Shown one piece after another: positions 12,182-24,107 of a DNA stretch of 64,000 nt. Each line of letters opens with the position of its first letter. The stretch's first letter is position 1. Source of the stretch: Archegozetes longisetosus (taxonomy: Eukaryota > Arthropoda > Arachnida > Sarcoptiformes > Trhypochthoniidae); the NCBI GenBank assembly GCA_018873245.2, contig JAEMBT020000009.1, positions 6,177,180-6,241,179 of the forward strand. Reading direction: 5' to 3'. The notes under the pieces are model-generated. The model did no database searches. It saw nothing but the letters and a program-made list of their open reading frames with translations, and had not been told where the DNA came from. The translations under genes and the position numbers were made by a program.

Positions 12182-13033
12182 CAGGGCTGTGCCAACTACC
12201 ATGAGTAGTCGGTTAGTAGTCGTGTAACTACTGACTAACAAGTTCATAAAATACCCGGTGGTCACTCATTAACCCTTAAACAGTAAAACGATTTTGATTA
12301 ACGATTTCAGTAAAATAGAGTCTTTTTGACCCATCAATTGATTTGGGAAAGTATGTTATCGTAAGGGTTAGGGTATATAACAGTTAGCGTGTTTAGTGTC
12401 GTCATCGCTGACGTAATCTGTTTAAGGTTTGAGTAAAAACTAATTTCTTATACAAATTTATCGCCTAAACTCAAATAGAACTAACTTTAAAAGCGATTCA
12501 ATTTGAATATAAAATTTGTAAATAATTAATTTATTGCATAATATGATCTAAATAGACTCATTTGAAAATACTATCAGTTTTATTAACATTGGATTAAATA
12601 ATTATAACAGTTTTTATAGACCTTTGGGTCATTTTGACCCATTAAATACTATTCTAGGGTTAATGATTACTCATTTATTAGCGGTTACTCATAAGCAATC
12701 GCGAGTACTTATATAAATGTTTATATGATGATTATCGTTTAAGTCCCAATGATGAACACGGTAAACTAATTTTCTTATCAATAAAGATTGTGTCAATTGA
12801 AAATTTAAACTCGGATGATAGTAAAGCTCATTATAAAAAATTTCACAATTAGTAATTACTATTCTCTTCATGAATCTTGTCAATTACTACTTAGAACCCA
12901 TAAAGATCTGATTTATAATATTTGATTAATGAAATTCGTTAACTATTTTACAAATTTTAAACTTTCTTTTATATTTTCTAGTAAATAGATCTCAATAAAT
13001 ACACACATTCCATGAGTTGTAAGCGATTTTGAA
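12182..13033. mobile_element. Second copy of the CAGGGCTGTG hAT-type MITE, 3' truncated and interrupted
   Basis: It begins CAGGGCTGTGCCAACTAC and follows the sequence of the complete copy at 22301-22941 (runs of GTAGTC/GACTAC). It is split by the insertion at 12273-12659 and loses homology near 13033, so its right end is deleted. It has no coding capacity. Confidence 0.7.
12273..12659. mobile_element. piggyBac-like MITE at a TTAA site
   Basis: The 387-bp element is bounded by CCCTTAAACAGTA and TACTATTCTAGGG and flanked on both sides by TTAA (12269-12272, 12660-12663). The related hAT-type copy near 22390 reads straight through this point with one TTAA. That empty site confirms the insertion and its boundaries. 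TTAA duplication with CCC/GGG tips is the hallmark of piggyBac-type elements. Confidence 0.8.
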
Positions 13034-13048
13034 TAGTGTTCATCACTG

Positions 13049-13381
13049 ATTGTTAACATCAAGGACCTAACAGGACGGGTAGGAACTAGAGTCTCTAGAA
13101 ACCTGCACTGTCTCTCTCTCTCTTCTTTATCATAAACAATGCGCGGATATTAATTATTCACACTTTAACACTATATTTGAGATAAAATGAAGGAAAACGT
13201 ATAGAAAGTGAGATCTTTTAAACTAAATGTCAAGTTTGATTAAATCAATTATTTGTAACTTTGAAGGTCTCGTGAGTTTTAATCACTTCCCAAAATGTAT
13301 ATCGCTTTTGATCTATACTTTACATTCCCAAAATACTAATATCGAGTTTCCATAAACGGAAATGGACCGAATACCTTTTCA
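13049..13381. other. B/C shared upstream region, C side
   Basis: Non-coding. It resumes the family intergenic sequence (GGACTAGAGTCTC-like block near 13087, CT tract near 13110, TTAATTATTCACACTTTAAC near 13150), nearly identical to the upstream of copies E and G. Confidence 0.6.
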
Positions 13382-13418
13382 TATAAAAAAAACCGAAAAG
13401 TCAAACTTTGAGTCAGTT
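13382..13418 (+). promoter_or_regulatory. Core promoter of copy C
   Basis: TATAAAA at 13382-13388 and TCAGTT at 13413-13418. The spacing to the initiator A is 33 bp, one more than in the other copies because of a longer A run. Confidence 0.72.
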
Positions 13419-13470
13419 TTCAGTTTTAGCCCTCAGTGATTTGTTGTAAGATAAAACCACATATATTCAA

Positions 13471-14606
13471 ATGGATTATAGACTGGTATGAAATTAGTAA
13501 AGCTTTTGATAATTTTTATAAGTTATGAAATTAGTTTTTCAATTTATAGCTATTATTAGAAAAAAAGTTTAGATAACAATAAAACTTTGTGAATAACAAC
13601 GATTTTATTGTGAATTTATTTTTTCTCTCTTTTCGTTTGAATGAAAAGTTTGTGGTATTAAGTTTATTATTGTCAGTGGCCATAGCTTCATACTCTGAAC
13701 AAAATGAAATAGTAAACGAATCGGATTTAGAGACGGATGCTTCTGAACAATCTGAAATTGTGTCTGATTTAGAACCCGCTGAATCTGGTATTGCTGGAAA
13801 AGGAGCGGGAGCTGCAGCTGCTGGTAAAGCTGCGAAAATGGCTGCCGGTGCTGCAGGTTTTAAGGCTGGAGCGAAAGCAGGAGCTGCCGGTAAAGCAGCC
13901 GCTTTCGGTAAAAAGGCTGGAGTTTCCGGTGCGGCCGCCGCAGCTGCCGGAGGAAAAAAGGCAGCAGCAGCAAAGGTTAGTATTATATCAAACCATTAGT
14001 TAAGTTGATTATAAAAAAAAGATAAGTTTTAAATTTCACCACAATATGCTTAATTTATTATTAATGAAGATATGTTGATTCGAAATGTTTTAACTATGTC
14101 TTAACATTTTGCATTTAACCTGGAATAGGGATTCGCTGCTGCAGGTAAAAAAGGAGCAAAATGGGGCAAAGGTGGCAAATGGGGTAAAAAATTTGGTGCT
14201 GGATATAATAAGGCTTTCGGTAAAGTAGCGTAAGTATTCATAAAACTATTTTACAATTCTTGAAAAATTCTTCATTCACTTCAAATATTAACTTGAATAT
14301 TTTTGAAATTGAAGTACTTTAAAGGCTGCTCAAGGTTTCAAATTCGGTAAAGCTGGTGGAGCATTCGCAGTAGGTGGAGCCGCTGGTGCTGCTGGTAAGA
14401 AGGGTGCATGGGCTGGAGCTGCTGGAGCTGCAGGTGCTAAAGCAGCTAAAACCGGAGGAGCTAAGGGAGCAGCAGCAGCTGGAGCTGCATCTGCTGGAAA
14501 GAAAGGTGCCGCCGCAGCGAAAGCGGCCTTCAAGAAAGGTGGAGCCGCTGCAGCCACTGCTGGAGCTAAAGGTGCCAAAGGAGCTGGAAGTGGACTTTTG
14601 GGTTAA
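13471..14606 (+). CDS. Gly/Ala/Lys-rich secreted protein, copy C (type II, intact)
   Basis: Exons are 13471-13485, 13649-13975, 14129-14229 and 14315-14606, giving 244 residues. Introns are 163, 153 and 85 nt. The signal peptide reads LLLSV instead of LLFSV, and the acidic block has IVNESD. The Lys-rich block has a local GVSGAAA change. The exon 4 start uses TACTTTAAAG, so that junction reads ATLK rather than ATFK. It ends GSGLLG. It is head-to-head with B and converges on D. Confidence 0.82.
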
Positions 14607-16559
14607 ATTCTTGACCATCAATTTTTTATTGACAACTTTGTAAATAGATCTCTAAGCCTTTTACTCTCAAGTCTTGTTATATACTCTTCAAAACTCTAGC
14701 TTACGGCCAGAACCTATTATAAATCAATTAATTGTACAATAAATAACTCTATGACATTTCTGGGCTTATCGTTCTACTACTCGAATCGATTGCTCAACAT
14801 TTTAATTTTATATACAAACTTTTTAATTTTTTGGAAATTAACTGCTGTAATGATTATCTTAGAAAACCTTTCATGCTTTCCAACTATTGAATAAAATTTT
14901 AGATTTAATTTTATCTTCTATTTTTTTCATTATAAAACAAACTTTTATTTCAATTAAATTGAGGAATTCTTTAGATTGTTTATCAAATTTGAAGTTATTT
15001 CCATAATGTTTTTGGGTTAAGTGAATGAACTTTTAGTAATAAAAAATAATTTTCACTTTGAAAATTGTAGTACAAAGATTGTGAAAAAGTACAACTGAAT
15101 AATTTTAGAAAACTCCTATTCCATTAGTAATTTATTAGAAAGTTTTGACAGTTTTGAGTATTAAAAAATTTGACTTTAAACGAATCCAAACTATACCACT
15201 TTATAAAACGTTTTATTAATGCTTTAAATTTGATTTGCTTCCTATTATATTCTTTATTTCACAATTATTTTAAAGTGAATTCGACTGATATCTTAGTTCA
15301 TTATATTTTTAATATTTTACTAAAAACACTAAATTTTAACAGCCAGAGCATCAAATAAATATAAATTTTTTTTGAAGAATAGCCTTAGGTTTTAGACTAG
15401 ATTATTAAAAGGTATACATTAAGACATAAAGACAGAAGTTTTAGTTTTATTTAATTATTCAACTCTTAACATAAGGCAAAATGATATAGATAAGTAGTTG
15501 ATAAGTCTTATCGCGAAAATCTTTCTCAATAAAATGAATTCAGTTAATAGCTCTCCATCTGTGTATTTCTACAGTATTTTTAATTGAATAGTTTGAGAAA
15601 AGTTTTAACACATATTCTCTTAGCTCAATGCTTCCTAAACTAGGTCTGGTTCATCACTTGAGATACTCTGAGATCAATTTTAACATTATAGTCTATCGCA
15701 ACCATTTGATATCATTGAGATGATTCGTGAGTTTAAAAAGTTTGAAAAGCGATGTATTAATTAATAGTTAAGAATAAATCAAGTTAATACTAGTAAGAAT
15801 TTAATAAATTTTTATTTCAAAATACTGTAGATATAATAAACTTTAGCCCCTAATTATGAGCTCAATCGAGAAAGGGATGAAGTTTATATGATTAATCGAT
15901 TAAAAATACTTACTTTTTTCAGTATAAGTTAAAAATATTATAAAAATCTTAAAGCACCGATAAAATGTTTATGATATCTATAGTTATATTTCGCGTTAAT
16001 TAAAAATTTTATAATTCTTTAAGTGCTATTTTTAATTGCTTAAAAAGTATTTGAAGTTAGTTTTCAAAGTTTAAATAATTTCTTAAACATTTTAAAAGCT
16101 GATCAACTTGACTCAAAAACACAATCAAATTAACTCAAAATGTAGTTAAAAATCTTAAGTAATCTGAACATCTTTTATTCATATAAGATCATGTTTTACA
16201 ATAAGAGAAATAAAGAAAAGATTCAAAATGAAATTTAATTCAAAATAATACAATGCCATAAAAGTTTCCTTAAAAATTTCTAAAGCAGTTATAGAGTAGA
16301 AAGCAATTATTTTCCAGCAACACAAATTTTAAAATTTATGTAAGCTAAACAGTTACGCAAATAATTAGGTAGCGTTAAATTATAAGTTATAATTTAGTCT
16401 AAGAAATTATATAAAATTTATTATTATACAGCTCAATAAACTAAAGTATTGACAGTTTTGGCTAAAGCTAGCGTTTCAAAGATTATATAACAAGTCCTGA
16501 GAGTAGAACTTAGAGATCTATTTATTAAGTCATCAACTAATAAATAGGTGGTCAAGATT
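14607..16559. other. Convergent spacer between C and D
   Basis: About 1.95 kb of AT-rich non-coding sequence. The C-side half matches the 3' flanks of E', K and (more distantly) G; the D-side half matches those of A, F and J. The shared CTCAGAG...GTCTATCGCAACCATTTGAT block is at about 15670-15710. No gene supported. Confidence 0.6.
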
Positions 16560-17635
16560 TTAACCCAAAAGTCCAAGTCCAGCTCCTTTGGCACCTTTAC
16601 CTCCAGCAGTGGCTGCAGCGGCTCCACCTTTCTTGAAGGCCGCTTTCGCTGCGGCGGCACCTTTCTTACCAGCAGTAGCAAATCCAGCTGCTGCTGCTCC
16701 CTTAGCTCCTCCGGCTTTAGCTGCTTTAGCACCTGCAGCTCCAGCAGCTCCGGCCCATGCACCCTTCTTACCAGCAGCACCAGCGGCTCCACCTGCTGCG
16801 AATGCTCCACCAGCTTTACCAAATTTGAAACCTTGAGCAGCCTTGAAGGTACTATAATTTAAAAACATTCAAATTAGGACTTAAGGTAGATGGAAAACTT
16901 TTTCAGAGCTATAAAATGTTTTTATGAATACTTACGCTACTTTACCGAAAGCCTTATTATATCCAGCACCGAATTTTTTACCCCATTTGCCACCTTTGCC
17001 CCATTTCGCTCCTTTTTTACCTGCAGCAGCGAATCCCTGTTTCAAGTTTAATCAAAAAATATTAAGACATAGTTCAAATATTACCAATCAAGAAATCTTC
17101 ATTAATAATGGGTTGGTTTAAAGTAATGCTAACCTTTGCTGCTGCTGCTTTCTTTCCTCCTGTAGCTGCAGCGGCAGCACCGGCAGCTCCAGCCTTTTTA
17201 CCGAAGGCGGCTGATTTACCGGCAGCTCCTGCTTTCGATCCAGCCGTAAAACCTGCAGCACCGGCAGCCATTTTCGCAGCTTTACCAGCAGCTGCAGCTC
17301 CCGCTCCTTTTCCGGCAATAACGGATTCAGCGGGTTCTAAATCAGACACAATTTCAGATTGTTCAGAAGCATCAGTCTCCAAGTCTGATTCGTCTATTTC
17401 ATTTTGTTCAGAGTATGAAGCTATGGCCACTGAGAATAACAAGCTTAATACCACAAACTTTACATTCAAACGAAAAGAGAGAAAAAATAAATTCACAATT
17501 AAATCGTTGTTATTTACAAAATTTTTATTATTATCTAAACTTTTTTTTAACAATTGCTATAAATTGAAAAACTTTTGCTGAAGCTAATAAAAAGTATCAA
17601 AAACTTTTATAATTTCATACCAGTCTATAATCCAT
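16560..17635 (-). CDS. Gly/Ala/Lys-rich secreted protein, copy D (type I, intact)
   Basis: Exons read leftward are 17621-17635, 17134-17457, 16936-17036 and 16560-16851, giving 243 residues. Introns are 163, 97 and 84 nt. It is close to A but has its own substitutions in the basic block of exon 2 (GFTAGSKAG, GKSAAFGKK, AAATGGKK). Exon 4 has the type I segment GFATAGKKG and ends GLGLLG. It is head-to-head with E across about 2.06 kb. Confidence 0.83.
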
Positions 17636-17687
17636 TTCAATATATGTGGTTTTATCTTACAATAAGTCACTGTAGACTAAAAACGAA

Positions 17688-17723
17688 AACTGACTTAAAG
17701 TTTGATTTTTCGAACATTTTATA
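17688..17723 (-). promoter_or_regulatory. Core promoter of copy D
   Basis: TATAAAA (minus) at 17717-17723 and TCAGTT at 17688-17693. The spacing to the initiator A is 32 bp. Confidence 0.75.
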
Positions 17724-17999
17724 AGAGAAAAAATCTGGTCCATTTCCGTTAATAGAAATTCTTCATGAGTTGTTTCGGAATGTAGAGTATATATCAAAAG
17801 AGATTTGCTTTTTGGGAAGTGATTAAAACTTATGGGACCTTCAAAGTTACAAATAATCGATTTATCAAGCTTGACTTTTAGCTTATAAGATCTCACTTTC
17901 TATACAATTTACTTCATTTTATATTAAATATGATGTTAAAGTGTGAATAATTAATATCCGTGTATTGTTTTATGAGAGAAAGAGAGAGAAAGAGAGAGG

Positions 18000-18040
<41 letters not shown>

Positions 18041-19609
18041 GTATGTGCTTGTGCATGTGTGTGAGAAGAAATGGCATACAAGATCAATAATCATCAGCAA
18101 GACTCTTAGGAAATTTCAAATTTTTCATTGTATCCCTCGATCGAAACTCGCGAAATCAAATCATGCTCTAATCTTAATACAATAGTTTTAATTTTAGAAA
18201 CCAGTTACTTCTATTGGAATACTGTTTTTTAAAAATATTCAAATCTGAAATTTCGTTTATAGTAAAGTGCAGGTTTTTGGCGACTCTAGTCCAGACCCAT
18301 CCCTGCTCGTCTCGTCCTGTTCGGTCTCAAATGTTAGTAATTATATCTTCCGTATTGTGAAAATTCATTTATTAGTATAATTAAATAATGCTAATAATTA
18401 GTACAAGCAAATTATAATATAATAAATTTAGCAGAAAATTAAATCAAGTCGGCGTTTGATATCGTAATATTTTGTCGACGTTTTCTGAGTCTAATCTTGA
18501 TCTTCAGTCAGATAGAACCAGACAACTATAATTAAAAATTTGTTCACGTCAAAGATTGGTTTTGGAAACTGAGCAAATGTACAAAACTAATTGGTGTAAA
18601 CGCGGAAATCTTTCTTTGTAGTTATACAAAATAACATAAAATACAAGTGTTTAAAATTACAACATTTTACTACACAAATCTCCGAACCACGTCCAATCCA
18701 CACATTCTTATTATAACATACCATCCTGTACGATCCAGTAACGTTCAACCGAATTCCAATCACGTTCCGTCCCGTCGGAACCTGTTGACATCTCTAATCC
18801 GAATAATTCAAAAGTTAAACACTGAAGTAAAGATAAACTATAATTATGTGATTATCTCTTATTAATATTTTGTTTCTTAAATTTTTTATCAAACTATCGC
18901 CAGTCTAGTGAATGGTAGCGATAATTAAAGATATATCGATAAAGTAAAATGCATAGATTTTAGTGATGCTATAAATTGAGGTGCTCATTTTATTAATCAA
19001 AAGTACACTGCGAGCAAATTGAACAGAAAAGCGTTACATCATAATTATCTTAAGAGAATAAATACTGTTATTAAGGCTCTAGGTTCTCATATATACATTA
19101 TCAAAATTAAAATATTTTCATGTATTTTCCAAAGTGCAATCTGAATATAAAATCACTTTTAATCTATTACTTATGATGTTTGCTCTAGATCCTTAGCGAA
19201 TAATTTTTTGAAACACTTCACGATCAATTATACATGATTATAAAATTTTAATGACACCTTACTTTATCTTCATTTTGTACTGCCTTTTACGTTATTAATC
19301 TTGTATGCCATTTCTTCTCACACACACATGCACAAACGCATACATCTGTCTCTCTATCATAAAACAATACCCGGATATTAATTATTCACACTTCAACACT
19401 ATATTTGAGATAAAATGAAGGAAAACGTATAGAAAGTGAGATCTTTTAAACTAAATGTCAAGTTTGATTAAATCAATTATTTGTAACTTTGAAGGTCTCG
19501 TGAGTTTTAATCACTTCCCAAAATGTATATCGCTTTTGATCTATACTTTACATTCCCAAAATACTAATATCGAGTTTCCATAAACGGAAATGGACCGAAT
19601 ACCTTTTCA
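17724..19609. other. Divergent D/E intergenic region
   Basis: Non-coding shared upstream region, nearly identical to 25269-27157 and to the reverse complement of 32766-34634. It holds a GA microsatellite (17974-18039), a GC-richer segment near 18280-18330, and a 72-codon ORF at 18647-18865 repeated exactly at 26195. That ORF has no recognisable domain. Possible shared regulatory elements for both genes lie here. Confidence 0.65.
17974..18039. repeat. (GA)n microsatellite
   Basis: A GA tract of about 66 bp with a few interruptions, at the same relative place as the tracts at 25521 and 34334. Confidence 0.95.
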
Positions 19610-19645
19610 TATAAAAAAACCGAAAAGTCAAACTTTGAGTCAGTT
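19610..19645 (+). promoter_or_regulatory. Core promoter of copy E
   Basis: TATAAAA at 19610-19616 and TCAGTT at 19640-19645. The spacing to the initiator A is 32 bp. Confidence 0.75.
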
Positions 19646-19697
19646 TTCAGTTTTAGCCCTCAGTGATTTGTTGTAAGATAAAACCACACATATTCAA

Positions 19698-20837
19698 ATG
19701 GATCATAGACTGGTATGAAATTAGTAAAGCTTTTGATAATTTTTATAAGTTATGAAATTAGTTTTTCAATTTATAGCTATTATTAGAAAAAAAGTTTAGA
19801 TAACAATAAAACTTTGTGAATAACAACGATTTTATTGTGAATTTATTTTTTCTCTCTTTTCGTTTGAATGAAAAGTTTGTGGTACTAAGTTTATTATTCT
19901 CAGTGGCCATAGCTTCATACTCTGAACAAAATGAAATAGACGAATCAGACTTGGAAACTGATGCTTCTGAACAATCTGAAATTGTGTCAGACTTAGAACC
20001 CGCTGAATCTGGTATTGCTGGAAAAGGAGCGGGAGCCGCAGCTGCTGGTAAAGCTGCGAAGAAGGCTGCTGGTGCTGCAGGTTTTAAGGCTGGAGCTGAA
20101 GCAGGAGCTGCCGGAAAAGCAGCCGCTTTCGGTAAAAAGGCTGGAGCTGCTGGTGCGGCCGCCGCAGCTGCTGGAGGCAAGAAAGCAGCAGCAGCAAAAG
20201 TTAGTATTATATCAAACCATTAGTTAAGTTGATTATAAAAAAAGATAAGTGTTAACTTTCACCACACTATGCTTAATTTATTATTAATGAAGATATGTTG
20301 ATTCGGAATGTTTTAACTATGTCTTAACATTTTGCATTTAACCTCGAATAGGGATTCGCTGCTGCAGGTAAAAAAGGAGCTAAATGGGGCAAAAAAGGCA
20401 AATGGGGTAAAAAATTTGGTGCTGGATATAATAAGGCTTTCGGTAAAGTAGCGTAAGTATTCATAAAACCATTTTACAATTCTTGAAAAATTCTTCATCC
20501 GCTTCAAATATTAATTTGAATATTTTGAAATTGAAGTACCTTCAAGGCTGCTCAAGGTTTCAAATTCGGTAAAGCTGGTGGAGCATTCGCAGTAGGTGGA
20601 GCCGCTGGTGCTGCTGGTAAGAAGGGTGCATGGGCCGGAGCTGCTGGAGCTGCTGGAGCTGCAGGTGCTAAAGCAGCTAAAACCGGAGGAGCTAAGGGAG
20701 CAGCAGCAGCTGGAGCTGCATCTGCTGGAAAGAAAGGTGCCACCGCAGCGAAAGCGTCCTTCAAGAAAGGTGGAGCCGCTGCAGCCACTGCTGGAGCTAA
20801 AGGTGCCAAAGGAGCTGGAAGTGGACTTTTGGGTTAA
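19698..20837 (+). CDS. Gly/Ala/Lys-rich secreted protein, copy E (type II, intact)
   Basis: Exons are 19698-19712, 19876-20199, 20352-20452 and 20537-20837, giving 246 residues, the longest copy because exon 4 has three extra codons in the GAAGAAGAA run after W. The starter exon reads MDHRL (one base change). A Lys-to-Glu change gives GAEAGAAGK, the only acidic residue inside a basic block in any copy. Exon 3 reads GKKGKWG rather than GKGGKWG. A second, partial set of exons 3 and 4 follows at 21032-21464 and could act as an alternative terminal exon. Confidence 0.82.
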
Positions 20838-21031
20838 AAGCTTGACCATCGATACATTTTCAGTATTCTTTATTATTATTTTTATATAATAAGTTTTAAT
20901 ATGAATAAAAATTATAGCGAATAAAAAGTGTTAAGAAAAAATTCAAAAAAATTTTATAAGCTCTTTTAATTTTTTGTAATATATTTAACAAACTGAAAAC
21001 AGGAATCGTTTTCAATCGATTAATTATATAA

Positions 21032-21464
21032 TGAGGCAAAAAAGGCAAATGGGGTAAAAATTTTGTGCTGGATATAATAAAGCTTTCGGTAAAGTAGCGT
21101 AAGTATTCATAAAAACATTTTACGCCTCTGAAGAAGTTTTTCATCCACTTAAATATCAATTTGAATATTTTGAAATTGAAGTACTTTCAAGGCTGCTCAA
21201 GGTTTCAAATTCGGTAAAGCTGGTGGAGCATTCGCAGCAGGTGGAGCCGCTGGTGCTGCTGGTAAGAAGGGTGCATGGGCTGGAGCTGCAGGTGCTAAAG
21301 CAGCTAAAACCGGAAGAGCTAAGGGAGCAGCAGCAGCTGGAGCTGCATCTGCTGGAAAGAAAGGTGCCGCCGCAGCGAAAGCAGCCTTCAAGAAAGGTGG
21401 AGCCGCTGCAGCCACTGCTGGAGCTAAAGGTGCCAAAGGAGCTGGAAGTGGACTTTTGGGTTAA
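21032..21464 (+). pseudogene. Partial family copy E' (exon 3 fragment plus complete exon 4)
   Basis: Homology starts abruptly at about 21032 inside exon 3 (67 nt kept, 21032-21098), continues through an 83-nt intron with a proper GTAAGT donor, and includes a full exon 4 (21182-21464, nine bases shorter than usual, ending GSGLLG). Exons 1 and 2 are absent. The exon 3 fragment has a one-base deletion (AAAAATTTTGTG against AAAAAATTTGGTG). Exon 4 is open and has an intact acceptor in the right phase. A TGRAKG change brings in the family's only Arg outside the signal peptide. It probably arose by unequal exchange with a flank like that of H. Confidence 0.75.
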
Positions 21465-22300
21465 AATCTTGACCATCAATTTGTTTATTGAAAACTTTGT
21501 AAATAGATCTCTAAGCCTTTTACTTTTAAGTCTTGTTATATACTCTTCAAAACTCTAGCTTATGGCCAGAACCTATTATAAATCAATTAATTTTACAATA
21601 ATTAACTCTATGACATTTCTGGGCTCATGGATTTACTCCTCTAATCGATTGCTCAATATTTTAATTTAATATACAAAGTTTTTAGTTTTTTTTTGGAAAT
21701 TAATTGCTGTTATGATTATTTTAGAAAACGTTTCATGCTTTTAAACTATCAAATAAAATTTTAGATTTAATCTTATCTTTTATTATTTTCATTATAAAAC
21801 AGCCCTTTATTTGAATAAAATTGAGGAATTCTTTAGATTGTTAGTCAAATTTGAAGTTATTTCCATAATGTTTTTGGGTTAAGTGAATGAACTTTTAAGT
21901 AATAAAAAATAAGTTTCACTTTGAAAATTGTAGTACAAAGATTGTGAAAAAGTACAACTGAATAATTTTAGAAAACTTCTATTCCGTTGTAATTTATTAG
22001 AAAGTTTTGACAGTTTTGAGTATTAGAAAAATTTGACTTTAAACGAATCCAAACTATACCACTTTAAAAACGTTTTATTAATGCTTTTAAATTTGATTTA
22101 CTTTCTATTATCTTCTTTGATTTTACAATTATTTTATAGTGAATTCGACTGATTTCGTAGTTTATTATATTTTTAATATTATCAGTGTTTTTAATATTTT
22201 ACTTAAAACACTAAATTTTAACAGCCAGAGCATCAAACCAATATAAATTTTTTTTGAAGAATAGCCTTAGGTTTTAGACTAGATTACTAAAAGGTATACA
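21465..22300. other. 3' flank of E/E'
   Basis: Non-coding. It matches the 3' flank of copy K in reverse complement (about 38230-38990) as well as that of C (14607-15410) and G. The last eight bases (22293-22300) are the left target duplication of the following element. Confidence 0.6.
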
Positions 22301-22941
22301 TAGTGCTGTGTCAACTACTATGATTAGTCGGTTAGTAGTCGGGTAACTACTGACTACTCGACTACTGACTACCAACTTTATGAAATGCTTGGTAGTAACT
22401 TATTAACGATTACTCATTCATTGATGGTTACTCATAAGTAATCACGAGTAGTCACGACTACTTTTATAAAGGTGACTATCATTATGATGATTATTGTATA
22501 AGCTTCAATGATGAACCCGGCAAATAACTAATTTTCTTATCAGTGAATAAAGATTACGTTATTGAAAATTTTAATTTGTGTGATAATAAAACTCATTAAA
22601 AATTTTGCAATAAGTAATTACTATTCTCTTCATAAATCATGTCAGTTAATAAGTGATTCCTTAAAAATCTTATTTGTAATATTTCATTAATGAAAACTTG
22701 TCAATTATTTTACAAATCTTATTAAATTGTTTCTGTTACATTTTCTAGTGAGTAAATTTAAATAAATACTCATATTCAATGAATAATTGAGTAATTTTGA
22801 AAAACCTGTGACTACCTGAAAACATTCGTGACTACCGTGACTACTCATTGATGTAATCGTAGTCAGGAAAGTAGTCATAACTACTGACTACTTTTGGAAA
22901 AGTAATGGGTAACTGCTTTTTCTGGCACCGGCACAGCCCTA
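22301..22941. mobile_element. hAT-type MITE with 8-bp target duplication
   Basis: The 641-bp element begins TAGTGCTGTG and ends CACAGCCCTA, so the ends are inverted repeats with one mismatch. It is flanked by GGTATACA on both sides (22293-22300, 22942-22949). The uninterrupted site occurs at about 15411 and in reverse complement at about 38187. An 8-bp duplication with TAGNGCTGTG tips indicates hAT. The inside is rich in GTAGTC/GACTAC repeats and has no transposase. Confidence 0.88.
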
Positions 22942-22949
22942 GGTATACA

Positions 22950-24107
22950 TTAAGACATAAAGACAGAAGTTTTAATTTTATTTAATTAATCAACTCTTAA
23001 CAAATGGCAAAATGATATAGATAAGTAGTTGATAAGTCTTATCGCGAAAAACTTTCTCAATAAAATGAATTCAGTGAATAACTGTCTCCATATGTATATT
23101 TCTACAGTATTTTCAATTGAATAGTTTGAGAAAAGTTTTAACACATATTCTCTTAGCTCAATGCTTCCTAAACTAGGTCTGGTTCATCACCTGAGATACT
23201 CTGAGATCAATTTTAACATTATAGTCTATCGCAACCGTTTGATACCATTGAGATGATTCGTGAGCTTAAAAAGTTTGAAAAGCGATGTATTAATTAATAG
23301 TCAAGAATAAGTCAATTAATACTAGTAAGAATTTAATAAATTTTTATTTCAAAGTACTGTATATATAATTAATTTTAGCCCCTAATTATGCGCTTAGTTT
23401 CATGAGTTCAGTCGCGAAAAGGATGAAATTTATATGATTACCCGATTAAAAATTCTTACTTTTTTCAGTATAAGTTAAATATACTAAAAAAATCTAAAAG
23501 CTCCGATAAAACGTTTTCGAAATAGCTATAGTTATGTATCGCGTTAATTAAAACTTTTCTAATTATTTGAGTGCTATTTCTAATTACTTAAAAAGTATTT
23601 GAAGTTAGTTTTCAAAGTTTAAATGACTTTTTAAACATTTTAAAAGCTGATCAACTTGACTCAAAAATACAATCAAATTAACTCAAAATGTAGTTAAAAA
23701 TCTTAAGTAATCTGAACATCTTTTATTCATATAAGATAAGGTTTTACAATAAGAGAAATAAAGAAAAGATTCAAAATGAAATTCAATTCAAAATAATACA
23801 ATGCCATAAAAGTTTCCTTAAAAATTTCTAAAGCAGTTATAGAGTAGAAAGCAATTATTTTCCAGCAACACAAATTTTAAAATTTATGTAAGCTAAACAG
23901 TTACGCAAATAATTAGGTAGCGTAAAATTATAAGTTATAATTTAGTCTAAGAAATTATATAAAATTTATTATTATACAGCTCATTAAACTATAGTATTGG
24001 CAGTTTTGGCTGAAGCTAGCGTTTCAAAAATTATATAACAAGTCCTGAGAGTAGAACTTAGAGATCTATTTATTAAATCATCAATTAATAAATAGGTTAT
24101 CAAGATA
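22950..24107. other. 3' flank of copy F
   Basis: Non-coding family flank. It matches the reverse complement of 35798-36615 and of 37853-38190, which together mark the outer part of the palindrome arm. Confidence 0.6.

Larger units (their letters stand above)
12107..13048. mobile_element. hAT-type element, outermost of three nested insertions
   Basis: The ends are CAGTGATGCTC (12107) and CATCACTG (13048). The flanks ACTACTAA and ATTGTTAA look like a decayed 8-bp duplication of the ATTACTAA present at the empty site near 34034-34041. Just inside the left end is a hairpin built on GCTCAACGCTCG and its complement. No transposase is present. A second hAT-type element lies inside it, itself interrupted by a piggyBac-like MITE. 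Confidence 0.6.

Noticed and set aside
18647-18865. 72-codon ORF identical at 26195 and reversed near 33539
   Set aside because: Identity is explained by recent duplication of the whole intergenic region. The diverged copy near 41678 shows frame-breaking changes, and there is no domain or signal peptide.
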